Source: Nocardioides terrae (GTDB taxonomy: Bacteria; Actinomycetota; Actinomycetes; Propionibacteriales; Nocardioidaceae). From it: a DNA stretch of 64,000 bases. The stretch is from assembly GCF_900112345.1 (NCBI RefSeq), contig NZ_FOLB01000006.1, forward strand, positions 62,001-126,000, given 5' to 3'. The translations under genes and the position numbers were made by a program. This document shows positions 37,317 through 45,698 of the stretch, one piece after another (the stretch's first letter is position 1; each line of letters starts with the position of its first letter). The notes below the pieces were generated by a model, which was given only the letters and a program-made list of their open reading frames with translations, was not told where the DNA came from and made no database searches.

Positions 37317-38039
37317 GTGCCTGAGATCAACCAGTTCGGCCAGCCCGTCGGGGACCTCGTCGAGGGCTGGGAGCCGCGGCCGCGCCCCGAGCCGGTGACG
37401 CTGACCGGTCGCTACGTCCGCGTGGTCCCGCTCACCTCCGCGCACTACTCCGACCTCTTCGGGGCCACCTGCGGGCCGGAGGACGCCGAGCTGTGGACCT
37501 ACCGGCCCATCGCGCGACCGGCGAGCCTGCCCGACCTGTGGATGCACCTCGCGACGGTCCTCGAGTCACCCGTCGACGTGACGTTCGCGCTCGTCCCGAG
37601 CGAGGGGGAGTACGCCGGCCGGGCGGCCGGCCTGGCGTCGTACCTGCGCATCGAGCCGCGCACGGGCCAGGTCGAGGTCGGCGGCGTCCTCTTCGCGAAG
37701 GCACTGCAGCGGACCCGGGCGGCGACCGAGGCGATCCACCTGCTCATGAGCCACGCGTTCGACGACCTGGGCTACCGGCGCTTCGAGTGGAAGTGCGACA
37801 GCCTCAACGAGCCGTCGCGACGGGCGGCGGCCCGGCTCGGCTTCGTCCACGAGGGACGGTTCCGCCACCACATGGTCACGCAGGGACGCAACCGCGACAC
37901 CGACTGGTTCTCGGTCACCGACGCCGAGTGGCCGGATGTCCGGGCAGCGCAGGAGCGGTGGCTGGACCCGGCGAATTTCGACGGCGCCGGGCGCCAGCTC
38001 ACTGCGCTGAGCGCGCTGACGGGAGCGGTGGGAGAGTGA
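37317..38039 (+). CDS. GNAT family N-acetyltransferase (RimJ/RimL type)
   Basis: A 240-residue acetyltransferase. The core (about 25-210) has VTLTGRYVRVVPLTSAHYSDLF at the start, GQVEVGGVLFAKALQRTRAATEAIHLLMSHAFDDLGYRRFEWKCDSLNEPSRRAAARLGFVHEG in the acetyl-CoA and substrate region, as in RimJ/RimL enzymes that acetylate protein N-termini or small molecules. GTG at 37317 is preferred over ATG 37305. It is followed at 4 bp by a VOC protein, then the PCD-VOC fusion, so the three are likely co-transcribed. Confidence 0.87.
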   Translation: MPEINQFGQPVGDLVEGWEPRPRPEPVTLTGRYVRVVPLTSAHYSDLFGATCGPEDAELWTYRPIARPASLPDLWMHLATVLESPVDVTFALVPSEGEYAGRAAGLASYLRIEPRTGQVEVGGVLFAKALQRTRAATEAIHLLMSHAFDDLGYRRFEWKCDSLNEPSRRAAARLGFVHEGRFRHHMVTQGRNRDTDWFSVTDAEWPDVRAAQERWLDPANFDGAGRQLTALSALTGAVGE

Positions 38040-38043
38040 TGCC

Positions 38044-38463
38044 ATGGACCAGAGGATCAGCCTCATCAGCATCGCGGTCAGCGATGTGGCGGCCAGCCGG
38101 GCGTTCTACTGCGACGGGCTGGGGTGGAGCGAGTTCATGTACGTCGAGGGCGACGTCTGCATGATCCGGACCGGCGAGCACCTGCTGCTCTCGCTCTGGG
38201 ACCAGACCCACTTCGAGGCCGAGCTGGGCCAGCCGATCCGGCGTGGTGACGGGGTCGCGCCGCTGACCCTGTCGCACAACGTGGCCACCCGGGAGGAGGT
38301 CGACGCCGCCCTCAGGACCGCGCGCGACGCGGGCGCCGACCCGGTGGGCGATGCGGTCCAGCGGGAGTGGGGCGGTTACACCGGTTACTTCGCCGATCCC
38401 GACGGCTACCGTTGGGAGGTCGCCTTCGTCCCCGGAGAGATCGCAGAGGTGGTGCTGCCATGA
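38044..38463 (+). CDS. VOC family protein (glyoxalase-like)
   Basis: A 139-residue single-chain VOC protein with two beta-alpha-beta-beta-beta units (about 5-60 and 70-135). ISIAVSDVAASRAFYCDGLGW opens the fold and GYTGYFADPDGYRWEVAFVP closes it, with the C-terminal Glu usual for metal binding. Substrate unknown. Its stop overlaps the start of the next gene by ATGA, so the two are made together. Confidence 0.87.
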   Translation: MDQRISLISIAVSDVAASRAFYCDGLGWSEFMYVEGDVCMIRTGEHLLLSLWDQTHFEAELGQPIRRGDGVAPLTLSHNVATREEVDAALRTARDAGADPVGDAVQREWGGYTGYFADPDGYRWEVAFVPGEIAEVVLP

Positions 38464-39134
38464 CGGACCAGCCCGACGGCATCCTGGACGGCCACGGCGT
38501 CGCCGCCGCCCGGCTCGACGACTGGCGGCTGCTCTTCGCCGCGCTGCACGCGCGGTTCCGGACGGGCGGTTTCGCCCAGGGCGTCGCGTTCGTCGACCGG
38601 ATCGCCGAGCAGGCGGAGAAGGCCGACCACCACCCCGACATCGACCTGCGCTACGGCTTCGTCCACGTCCGGCTGTCCAGCCACGACGCCGGCGGGGTGA
38701 CCGAGCGCGACGTCAGCCTGGCGCGGATCATCAGCGAGCTCGCCGACGGCCTCGACCTGACGCCGGAGACCGGGAGGCTGCAGGTCCCCGAGCTCGCCCT
38801 CGACACCGCCGACGTGGAAGCGGTCAAGCCGTTCTGGCGGGCGGTCCTCGGCTACGTCGACAGCGAGCAGGACGACGAGCTGGTCGACCCCGACGGCCGG
38901 CTGCCCACGATGTGGTTCCAGGAGACCGAGCCGCACGAGACCCCGCGGCAGCGGTTCCACCTCGACGTACGCGTGCCGCCGGAGTTCGCCCAGCAGCGGA
39001 TCGCCGCCGCCCTCGAGGCGGGCGGGACGATGGTCAGCGAGGACCGGGCGCCGCGGTTCTGGGTGCTGGCCGACCCCGAGGGCAACAAGGCGTGCGTCAC
39101 GACCTGGCTGGGCCGCACCCCGCCGCCCGAGTGA
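38460..39134 (+). CDS. Pterin-4a-carbinolamine dehydratase-like domain fused to a VOC domain
   Basis: A 224-residue two-domain protein. Residues about 20-98 match 4a-hydroxytetrahydrobiopterin dehydratase: FVDRIAEQAEKADHHPDIDLRYGFVHVRLSSHDAGGVTERDVSLARIISELADG holds the active-site histidines (HHPD and later His). Residues about 105-220 form a VOC domain (ALDTADVEAVKPFWRAVLGYVD ... FWVLADPEGNKACVTTWLG). The fusion is found in actinobacteria, but its role is not established; many such genomes lack pterin-dependent hydroxylases, so a different hydratase function is possible. Overlap ATGA with the preceding VOC gene. Confidence 0.85.
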   Translation: MTDQPDGILDGHGVAAARLDDWRLLFAALHARFRTGGFAQGVAFVDRIAEQAEKADHHPDIDLRYGFVHVRLSSHDAGGVTERDVSLARIISELADGLDLTPETGRLQVPELALDTADVEAVKPFWRAVLGYVDSEQDDELVDPDGRLPTMWFQETEPHETPRQRFHLDVRVPPEFAQQRIAAALEAGGTMVSEDRAPRFWVLADPEGNKACVTTWLGRTPPPE

Positions 39135-39153
39135 TTCGCCGCATCCTGGGATT

Positions 39154-39176
39154 GGCGTCTCATATTCTGGGACGCC
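39154..39176. promoter_or_regulatory. Inverted repeat upstream of the ilvB leader, candidate operator or terminator
   Basis: GGCGTC (39154-39159) and GACGCC (39171-39176) flank an 11-nt centre; within it GTCTCATATTCTGGGAC (39157-39173) is a near palindrome. It could end the PCD-VOC transcript, or be a site for an IclR-type leucine regulator (LtbR/NdgR group), whose targets in other actinobacteria include ilv/leu genes. The assignment is tentative. Confidence 0.35.
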
Positions 39177-39211
39177 CCGCGGGACGGGATGACGGATCGG
39201 CGGGTGACGAG

Positions 39212-39217
39212 TAGCGT
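39212..39217 (+). promoter_or_regulatory. Candidate -10 (TAGCGT) for ilvBNC leader
   Basis: TAGCGT ends 7 nt before the leader peptide ATG at 39225; TGACGG at 39190-39195 could serve as -35 with a 16-nt spacer. Confidence 0.5.
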
Positions 39218-39224
39218 GACGGGC

Positions 39225-39266
39225 ATGCGCCTGGAGATTCTCGTACGCACGCGACGCGCCCGCTGA
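39225..39266 (+). CDS. ilvB leader peptide
   Basis: A 13-residue open frame, MRLEILVRTRRAR, with Leu, Ile, Leu and Val clustered at positions 3-7. It starts 7 nt after the -10 and ends inside the first attenuator hairpin. Ribosome stalling at the Leu/Ile/Val codons when these charged tRNAs are scarce would change pairing downstream and allow read-through into ilvBNC. Leader peptides of this kind precede ilvB in other actinobacteria. Confidence 0.75.
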   Translation: MRLEILVRTRRAR

Positions 39267-39320
39267 GCCCACTCAGTCGACGCGTCCCCCTCCGCTGCCG
39301 TTCCGGCCGGGGGGTTTTTT
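39254..39320 (+). terminator. ilvBNC transcription attenuator
   Basis: First hairpin: ACGCG (39254-39258) with CGCGT (39281-39285) and CTGAG (39263-39267) with CTCAG (39272-39276). Second: a GC-rich stem from CCCCC (39286-39290) to GGGGG (39310-39314) followed by six T residues (39315-39320), an intrinsic terminator. The first hairpin overlaps the end of the leader peptide, so ribosome position can decide between read-through and termination. ilvB starts 57 nt later. Confidence 0.75.
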
Positions 39321-39377
39321 GTTGCAGCAGCGGATCAGCCGGCGACAGCCACACCACAGATGAGGAACCACAGCGAG

Positions 39378-41132
39378 ATGAGTGACCAGATAACCGGGGC
39401 ACAGAGCCTGGTCAAGTCGTTGGAGGCGGCGGGCGCCGACAACATCTTCGGGATCCCGGGCGGCGCGATCCTCCCGGCCTACGACCCGCTCATGGACTCC
39501 ACCAAGGTGCGTCACATCCTCGTCCGGCACGAGCAGGGCGCGGGTCACGCCGCGGAGGGTTACGCCTCGGCGACAGGCCGGGTGGGCGTGTGCATGGCGA
39601 CCTCCGGTCCGGGCGCGACCAACCTGGTCACCCCGATCGCGGACGCCCACATGGACTCGGTGCCGATGGTGGCGATCACCGGGCAGGTGGCGGAGAGCCT
39701 GATCGGCACCGACGCCTTCCAGGAGGCCGACATCCGCGGCATCACGATGCCGATCACCAAGCACAACTTCCTCGTCACCGACGCCGCCGACATCCCACGC
39801 CGGATCGCCGAGGCGTTCCACATCGCCTCCACCGGCAGGCCCGGCCCGGTGCTCGTCGACATCGCGAAGAGCGCCCTGCAGGCGTCGACCACCTTCGAGT
39901 GGCCCGCCGAGCTGCAGCTTCCCGGCTACCGACCGATCACCAAGCCGCACGCCAAGCAGATCCGCGAGGCGGCCCGGCTCATGCTGGCCAGCCGCAAGCC
40001 CGTGCTGTACGTCGGCGGAGGCACCATCCGCTCCCGCGCGCACCGCGAGCTCCGCAGGCTCGCGGAGCTGACCGGCATCCCGGTCGTCACCACGCTGATG
40101 GCGCGCGGGGCGTTCCCCGACAGTCACCCACAGCACCTCGGCATGCCCGGCATGCACGGCACCGTCTCCGCCGTCGCCGGCCTGCAGAAGAGCGACCTGA
40201 TCATCAGCCTGGGCGCGCGCTTCGACGACCGCGTGACCGGCGACCTCTCCACCTTCGCGCCGGGCGCGGCGGTGATCCACGCCGACATCGACCCGGCCGA
40301 GATCGGGAAGAACAGGCACGCCGACGTCCCGATCGTGGGCGACATCCGCGAGGTGATCACCGATCTGCTGGTCGTCCTCGAGGCCGAGCAGGCCGCCGGC
40401 CGTGTCGGCGACTACGAGTCGTGGGTGGCCTACTGCGCGGGAATCAAGAAGCGCTACCCCCTCGGCTACGACACGCCGGCCGACGGCCTCGCGCCGCAGT
40501 ACGTCATCGAGCGGCTCGGCGCGATCGCCGGCCCCGAGGCGATCTACGTGGCCGGCGTCGGACAGCACCAGATGTGGGCGGCGCAGTTCATCGGCTACGA
40601 GCACCCCAACACGTGGCTCAACTCCGGCGGCGCCGGCACGATGGGCTACTCGGTGCCGGCGGCGATGGGCGCCAAGGTCGGCCGCCCGGACGCGACGGTG
40701 TGGTCCATCGACGGCGACGGCTGCTTCCAGATGACCAACCAGGAGCTGGCCACCTGTGCGATCGAGGGCATCCCGATCAAGGTCGCCGTCATCGACAACG
40801 GCAACCTCGGCATGGTCCGCCAGTGGCAGACGCTCTTCTACAACGAGCGCTACTCCAACACGAACCTGCAGGACCACGCGGGCGCCGTCCGGATCCCCGA
40901 CTTCCCCAAGCTCGCCGAGGCCTACGGCTGCGTCGGTCTCTCGTGCGAGTCGGCCGACGACGTCGACGCGACCATCGCCAAGGCGATGGAGATCAACGAC
41001 GTCCCCGTCGTGGTCGACTTCCGCGTCAACAAGGACGCCATGGTGTGGCCGATGATCGCCGGTGGCGCCAGCAACGACCAGATCCAGTACGCGCGCGACC
41101 TCGCGCCCAAGTTCGACGAGGACGACCTGTGA
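39378..41132 (+). CDS. ilvB: Acetolactate synthase large subunit
   Basis: A 584-residue thiamine-diphosphate enzyme that joins two pyruvates, or pyruvate and 2-oxobutyrate, in the first step of valine/leucine and isoleucine synthesis. The catalytic Glu is in [15 protein letters not shown], the FAD-binding middle domain spans about 190-345, and the ThDP/Mg motif is [17 protein letters not shown] to [13 protein letters not shown]. Start ATG at 39378 (GAGG upstream) or 39360. It is coupled to ilvN by a GTGA overlap and controlled by the attenuator upstream. Confidence 0.97.
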   Translation: MSDQITGAQSLVKSLEAAGADNIFGIPGGAILPAYDPLMDSTKVRHILVRHEQGAGHAAEGYASATGRVGVCMATSGPGATNLVTPIADAHMDSVPMVAITGQVAESLIGTDAFQEADIRGITMPITKHNFLVTDAADIPRRIAEAFHIASTGRPGPVLVDIAKSALQASTTFEWPAELQLPGYRPITKPHAKQIREAARLMLASRKPVLYVGGGTIRSRAHRELRRLAELTGIPVVTTLMARGAFPDSHPQHLGMPGMHGTVSAVAGLQKSDLIISLGARFDDRVTGDLSTFAPGAAVIHADIDPAEIGKNRHADVPIVGDIREVITDLLVVLEAEQAAGRVGDYESWVAYCAGIKKRYPLGYDTPADGLAPQYVIERLGAIAGPEAIYVAGVGQHQMWAAQFIGYEHPNTWLNSGGAGTMGYSVPAAMGAKVGRPDATVWSIDGDGCFQMTNQELATCAIEGIPIKVAVIDNGNLGMVRQWQTLFYNERYSNTNLQDHAGAVRIPDFPKLAEAYGCVGLSCESADDVDATIAKAMEINDVPVVVDFRVNKDAMVWPMIAGGASNDQIQYARDLAPKFDEDDL

Positions 41133-41686
41133 GCACGGAGATCATCGGCGGTCAGCACACCCTCTCGGTCCTGGTCGAGGACCGGCCCGGTGTTCTCGCC
41201 CGCATCGCGGGGCTCTTCAGCCGCCGCGGCTTCAACATCGAGTCGCTGGCGGTGGGCCCGACCGAGCACGTCGGCATCTCGCGGATGACGATCGTGGTCA
41301 ACGTCGAGGAGACCCCGCTCGAGCAGGTGACCAAGCAGCTCAACAAGCTGGTGGAGGTCATCAAGATCGTCGAGCTCGAGCAGGGTCAGGCCGTCCAGCG
41401 CGAGCTCCTGCTCGTCAAGGTCGGCGCGACGGTGGAGACGCGCGGCCAGGTGCTCGACGCGGTGCAGCTCTTCCGGGCCAAGGTCGTCGACATCGCCCCG
41501 GACGCGGTGACCATCCAGGTGATCGGCAACAGTGGCAAGCTGACCGACTTCCTCCGCGTCCTCGAGCCCTTCGGCATCCGCGAGCTCGTGCAGTCGGGCA
41601 TGGTCGCGATCGGTCGCGGCGCGCGGTCCATCTCGGAGCGGTCCGGCCGCCCGGTCGCCGTACCCGCTCCTCCCGCAGCATCCTGA
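41129..41686 (+). CDS. ilvN: Acetolactate synthase regulatory subunit
   Basis: A 185-residue regulatory partner of IlvB. The N-terminal ACT domain ([48 protein letters not shown]) binds valine for feedback inhibition, and the C-terminal domain (about 85-165) follows as in other IlvN/IlvH proteins. It starts at the GTG that overlaps the ilvB stop. The last 15-20 residues are a Pro/Ala-rich tail. Confidence 0.96.
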   Translation: MSTEIIGGQHTLSVLVEDRPGVLARIAGLFSRRGFNIESLAVGPTEHVGISRMTIVVNVEETPLEQVTKQLNKLVEVIKIVELEQGQAVQRELLLVKVGATVETRGQVLDAVQLFRAKVVDIAPDAVTIQVIGNSGKLTDFLRVLEPFGIRELVQSGMVAIGRGARSISERSGRPVAVPAPPAAS

Positions 41687-41729
41687 CCTTCCCGTACCAC
41701 GACAAGAAATCACAGAAGGAGAGCCCGAA

Positions 41730-42755
41730 GTGGCTGAGATTTTCTACGACGACGACGCCGACCTGTCCCTGGTCCAGGGCAAGAAGGTCGCCGTCATCGG
41801 TTACGGCAGCCAGGGCCACGCGCACGCGCTCAACCTGCGCGACTCCGGCGTCGACGTGCGCGTCGGGCTCCAGCCGGGCTCGAAGAGCATCCAGAAGGCG
41901 GAGGACGAGGGCTTCCGCGTCCTCACCCCGGCCGACGCCGCCGCCGAGGCCGACGTCATCGTCATCCTGGCCCCCGACCAGCACCAGCGCGGCCTCTACG
42001 CGAACGAGCTCGCCCAGCACGTGACGCCCGGCAAGACCCTCGTGTTCGGACACGGGTTCAACATCCGTTTCGGCTACATCGAGGTCCCCGAGGGCGTCGA
42101 CGTCATCCTGGTCGCCCCGAAGGCCCCGGGCCACACGGTGCGCCGTGAGTACGTCGCCGGCCGCGGCATCCCGGACATCATCGCGGTCGAGCAGGACGCC
42201 TCGGGCCAGGCCTGGGACGTCGCCAAGGCCTACGCCAAGGGCATCGGCGGCACCCGCGCCGGCGTCATCAAGACGACCTTCACCGAGGAGACCGAGACTG
42301 ACCTGTTCGGTGAGCAGGCCGTCCTGTGCGGTGGCGTCTCGCACCTCGTCCAGGCGGGTTTCGAGACGCTGACCGAGGCGGGCTACCAGCCGGAGATCGC
42401 CTACTTCGAGGTCCTCCACGAGCTCAAGCTCATCGTCGACCTGATGTGGGAGGGCGGCATCGCCAAGCAGCGTTGGTCGGTCTCCGACACCGCCGAGTAC
42501 GGCGACTACGTCTCCGGCCCGCGGATCATCACCCCGGCGGTCAAGGCCGAGATGCGGAAGGTCCTCGACGAGATCCAGGACGGCTCCTTCGCCAAGCGCT
42601 TCATCGCCGACCAGGACAACGGCGGCAAGGAGTTCCTCGAGCTGCGCGAGAAGGAGGCCCAGCACTCCATCGAGGCCACCGGCAAGGTGCTCCGCTCGCA
42701 CTTCTCCTGGAAGCAGCAGGACGCCGACTACACGGACGGATCCGCCGCACGCTGA
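41730..42755 (+). CDS. ilvC: Ketol-acid reductoisomerase, class I
   Basis: A 341-residue NADPH-dependent Mg enzyme converting acetolactate or acetohydroxybutyrate to the dihydroxy-acid. The Rossmann loop is [30 protein letters not shown] and the metal-binding [12 protein letters not shown] are intact, and the C-terminal knotted domain has [30 protein letters not shown]. Start GTG at 41730 with AAGGAG upstream. It is third in ilvBNC and is followed by a hairpin. Confidence 0.97.
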   Translation: MAEIFYDDDADLSLVQGKKVAVIGYGSQGHAHALNLRDSGVDVRVGLQPGSKSIQKAEDEGFRVLTPADAAAEADVIVILAPDQHQRGLYANELAQHVTPGKTLVFGHGFNIRFGYIEVPEGVDVILVAPKAPGHTVRREYVAGRGIPDIIAVEQDASGQAWDVAKAYAKGIGGTRAGVIKTTFTEETETDLFGEQAVLCGGVSHLVQAGFETLTEAGYQPEIAYFEVLHELKLIVDLMWEGGIAKQRWSVSDTAEYGDYVSGPRIITPAVKAEMRKVLDEIQDGSFAKRFIADQDNGGKEFLELREKEAQHSIEATGKVLRSHFSWKQQDADYTDGSAAR

Positions 42756-42766
42756 TCCACGTCGCC

Positions 42767-42800
42767 ACGGGCCCGTCGGGAATCTTCCCGGCGGGCCCGT
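42767..42800 (+). terminator. Terminator after ilvC
   Basis: Arms ACGGGCCCG (42767-42775) and CGGGCCCGT (42792-42800) pair perfectly, with an inner GGGAA/TTCCC stem. No T-run. The next gene starts 13 bp later. Confidence 0.6.
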
Positions 42801-42813
42801 TGCTGTGCTGCCC

Positions 42814-43515
42814 GTGCGCATCGACATCTGGTCCGACATCGCCTGCCCGTGGTGCTACATCGGCAAGCGCCGCCTCGAGGCGGCGTTGGGAGGGTTCGCC
42901 CACGCCGACGACGTCGACGTCGTCTACCGCTCCTTCCAGCTCGACCCGACTGCCCCGACCGTCGCCACCGAGACGGCGCAGGAGATGCTCGCGAACAAGT
43001 ACGGCGTGAGCCCGACGGAGGCCGCGCAGATGCAGGCCCGGGTCACCGAGCTCGCCGCCGCCGAGGGGATGGCCTGGCGCCACGACGAGACCGTCCACGC
43101 CAACACCTTCGACGCGCACCGGCTGCTCCACCTCGCCAAGGAGACCGGCCACCAGGCCGAGCTCAAGGAGGCCCTGATGAGGGCCAACTTCGTCGAGGCG
43201 CGCAACCTCGCCGACGCCGCGACCCTGCGGGAGGTCGCGGTCGGCGCCGGGCTGCCTGCGGACCGCGTCGACACGGTGCTCGCCGGTGACGAGTTCGCCG
43301 CCGACGTACGCGCCGACATCGAGCAGGCGCGCGCCTACGGCGCGACCGGCGTGCCGTTCTTCGTGGTCGACGAGAAGTACGGCGTCTCGGGCGCCCAGCC
43401 CACCGAGCTCTTCAGCCAGCTGCTCGAGCGCGCCTGGAGCGAGACGCACCCCGCGGTCGAGATGGTCGCCGGCGCGGCGGACGGCGCCTGCGGACCCGAC
43501 GGCTGCCCGATCTGA
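42814..43515 (+). CDS. DsbA family oxidoreductase (FrnE-like)
   Basis: A 233-residue thioredoxin-fold protein with a redox CPWC motif at residues 11-14 (IWSDIACPWCYIGKRRLEAAL), a helical insertion (about 65-165) and the cis-Pro stretch ATGVPFFVVDEKYGVSGAQP near 180-190. It has no signal peptide, which places it in the cytoplasm with the FrnE group rather than with exported DsbA. The tail contains one further Cys pair (CGPDGC). GTG at 42814 is preferred over GTG 42805; TGCTGT lies 7 nt upstream. Confidence 0.9.
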   Translation: MRIDIWSDIACPWCYIGKRRLEAALGGFAHADDVDVVYRSFQLDPTAPTVATETAQEMLANKYGVSPTEAAQMQARVTELAAAEGMAWRHDETVHANTFDAHRLLHLAKETGHQAELKEALMRANFVEARNLADAATLREVAVGAGLPADRVDTVLAGDEFAADVRADIEQARAYGATGVPFFVVDEKYGVSGAQPTELFSQLLERAWSETHPAVEMVAGAADGACGPDGCPI

Positions 43516-43556
43516 CCACACCGACCACTCGCGCAGTGAGACAGCCGTCACGGGGG

Positions 43557-43570
43557 TTAGGCAAGCCTAA
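43557..43570. promoter_or_regulatory. IdeR/DtxR iron box upstream of efeU
   Basis: TTAGGCAAGCCTAA, with perfect TTAGGC/GCCTAA arms, matches the DtxR/IdeR consensus core. It lies 10 bp upstream of the -10 of efeU, over the -35 region, so iron-loaded IdeR should block transcription. Confidence 0.8.
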
Positions 43571-43580
43571 GCAAATGTCG

Positions 43581-43586
43581 TAGGCT
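43581..43586 (+). promoter_or_regulatory. Candidate -10 (TAGGCT) for efeUOB
   Basis: TAGGCT ends 7 nt before the GTG at 43594; leaderless arrangement directly downstream of the iron box. Confidence 0.5.
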
Positions 43587-43593
43587 GCCGTGC

Positions 43594-44475
43594 GTGGTTG
43601 CGAACTATCTGATCGGCCTGCGTGAGGGGCTGGAGGCTGCGCTCGTCGTCAGCATCCTGGTCGCCTACCTCGTCAGGACCGGGCGGACCCACCTGCTGAA
43701 GCGGATCTGGGCCGGCGTCGGTCTCGCGGTGGCGGTCGCCCTCGGCTTCGGCGCGCTGCTCACGTGGGGCCCCAACGGGCTCACCTTCGAGGCGCAGGAG
43801 GCGATCGGCGGCAGCCTGTCGATCGTCGCCGTCGCCTTCGTGACGTGGATGGTCTTCTGGATGGCCCGGGCCGCCCGCGGCCTGGGCGGCGAGCTGCGCG
43901 GCGCCATCGACAAGGCCGCCGAGGGCAGCCGCTGGTCGCTCGTCGTCGTCGCCACCCTGGCGGTCGGCCGTGAAGGGCTCGAAACGGCGCTCTTCCTGTG
44001 GGCCGCCACCAAGGCCGGCACCCGCGAGACGGCCGGCTCGATCACCCCCACCTGGGAGCCGCTGCTCGGCGCCGTGCTCGGCCTCGCGACGGCCGTCGTG
44101 CTCGGCTACCTGATCTACCGCGGCGCCATCGCGATCAACCTGAGCAAGTTCTTCACCTGGACCGGTGCCTTCCTCATCCTCGTCGCCGCCGGCGTGCTGT
44201 CGTACGGCGTCCACGACCTGCAGGAGGCCGGGATCCTGCCCGGCCTGCACACCATCGCGTTCGACGTCTCGCACGTCATCGACCCGAACTCCTGGTACGG
44301 CACGATCCTCAAGGGCGTCTTCAACTTCTCGCCCGTGACCACCGTGCTCGAGGCGGTCGTGTGGGCGCTCTACGTCGTCCCCGTGATGTTCCTCTTCTTC
44401 CGCCGGAGGAGCGGCGCTCCGCAGGCTCAGCCCCGGGCCGCAGCGCCGTCCGGCAGCGTCGCCGTCCACCACTGA
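43594..44475 (+). CDS. efeU: Iron permease EfeU (FTR1 family)
   Basis: A 293-residue membrane protein with seven helices and both REGLE iron-transport motifs (REGLEA at 10-15, REGLET at 126-131). It moves iron across the cytoplasmic membrane in the EfeUOB system, which works with ferrous iron at low pH or with iron released from haem-like ligands by EfeB. GTG start 7 nt after the -10. First gene of efeUOB and preceded by an IdeR box. Confidence 0.95.
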   Translation: MVANYLIGLREGLEAALVVSILVAYLVRTGRTHLLKRIWAGVGLAVAVALGFGALLTWGPNGLTFEAQEAIGGSLSIVAVAFVTWMVFWMARAARGLGGELRGAIDKAAEGSRWSLVVVATLAVGREGLETALFLWAATKAGTRETAGSITPTWEPLLGAVLGLATAVVLGYLIYRGAIAINLSKFFTWTGAFLILVAAGVLSYGVHDLQEAGILPGLHTIAFDVSHVIDPNSWYGTILKGVFNFSPVTTVLEAVVWALYVVPVMFLFFRRRSGAPQAQPRAAAPSGSVAVHH

Positions 44476-44528
44476 CCTCCCCCACGAGCGGCCGCCGGCC
44501 GTCGTACCACCCGAGAAGGACCCCGCCC

Positions 44529-45698
44529 ATGCGCAAGCCTGCCCTGACCCTGGCCGCCACGGCACTCGCCACGCTGCCGGTCTTCGCCGCCTGCACCGAG
44601 AACGCCTCGTCGGCCGATGGTGACAAGAAGTCCGACCCGCGCGCCCTCACGGTCAGCTCCTCGGCCGACGCGTGCGACGTCTCGGCGAGCAGCGCCCCGG
44701 CCGGCACGCTCACCTTCGAGGTCACCAACACCGGCTCGCAGGTGACCGAGTTCTACCTCCTCGGCGCCGACGGCCTGACGATCAAGGCCGAGATCGAGAA
44801 CATCGGCCCGGGCATCAGCCGCAAGCTGACCGTCAACGCGGCGCCGGGCAAGTACGTCACGGCCTGCAAGCCGGGCATGGAGGGCGACGGCATCCGGGCC
44901 GACTTCGCCGTCGAGGCGGCCGCCGACGCGCCCACCGTCTCGGCCGGCGACCAGCAGCTCACCGCCACCGCGCTGGCCAACTACAAGGCCTACGTCAACG
45001 ACCAGTCCGACCAGCTCGTGACCGCGACGCAGAAGTTCGTCGACCTCTACAAGGCCGGCAAGGACGACGAGGCCCGCGCGCTCTACCCCGAGGCGCGCAT
45101 GCACTGGGAGCGCATCGAGACGGTCGCGGAGTCCTTCGGCGACCTCGACCCGAAGACCGACGCGCGCGAGGCGGACCTCGAGCCCGGCCAGAAGTGGACC
45201 GGCTGGCACCGCATCGAGAAGGACCTGTGGCCGCCGGCCGGCTACCAGGCCCTCAAGCCGCAGCAGCGGGCGACGTACGGCGAGGACCTGATGACCAACA
45301 TCAAGACGCTGGACTCCCGGATCGCCGGGCTCGACTACACCGTCGACCAGATCGCCAACGGCTCGCGCGGCCTGCTCGAGGAGGTCGCCAACGGCAAGGT
45401 CACCGGCGAGGAGGAGGCCTGGTCCCACACCGACCTGTGGGACTTCCAGGCCAACGTCGACGGTGCCCGTGTCGGCTGGGAGGGCGTCAAGCCGATCGTC
45501 GAGGGCAAGGACCCCGAGCTGGGCAAGCAGCTCGACGAGCGCTTCCAGGCGCTGCAGGCGCTGCTCGACAAGCAGAAGCAGGGTGACGGTTTCGCCTTCT
45601 ACGACAAGGTGAGCGATCCTGACAAGAAGGCGCTCTCCGACGCGGTGAACGCCCTGTCCGAGCCACTCTCCCGACTCACTGCGGCGGTGCTGTCCTGA
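44529..45698 (+). CDS. efeO: EfeO, iron-uptake lipoprotein with cupredoxin and M75 imelysin domains
   Basis: A 389-residue exported lipoprotein. The lipobox ends at Cys22 (LPVFAAC). Residues about 35-125 form a cupredoxin-like domain (TVSSSADACDVSASSAPAGTLTFEVTNTGSQVTEFYLL), and about 140-385 the helical imelysin/M75 domain with the HxxE motifs (ARMHWERIETVAESF, TGWHRIEKDLWP). It is thought to bind and hand iron to EfeU. AAGGA lies upstream of the ATG at 44529. The stop TGA overlaps the CTG proposed as the start of efeB. Confidence 0.95.
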   Translation: MRKPALTLAATALATLPVFAACTENASSADGDKKSDPRALTVSSSADACDVSASSAPAGTLTFEVTNTGSQVTEFYLLGADGLTIKAEIENIGPGISRKLTVNAAPGKYVTACKPGMEGDGIRADFAVEAAADAPTVSAGDQQLTATALANYKAYVNDQSDQLVTATQKFVDLYKAGKDDEARALYPEARMHWERIETVAESFGDLDPKTDAREADLEPGQKWTGWHRIEKDLWPPAGYQALKPQQRATYGEDLMTNIKTLDSRIAGLDYTVDQIANGSRGLLEEVANGKVTGEEEAWSHTDLWDFQANVDGARVGWEGVKPIVEGKDPELGKQLDERFQALQALLDKQKQGDGFAFYDKVSDPDKKALSDAVNALSEPLSRLTAAVLS

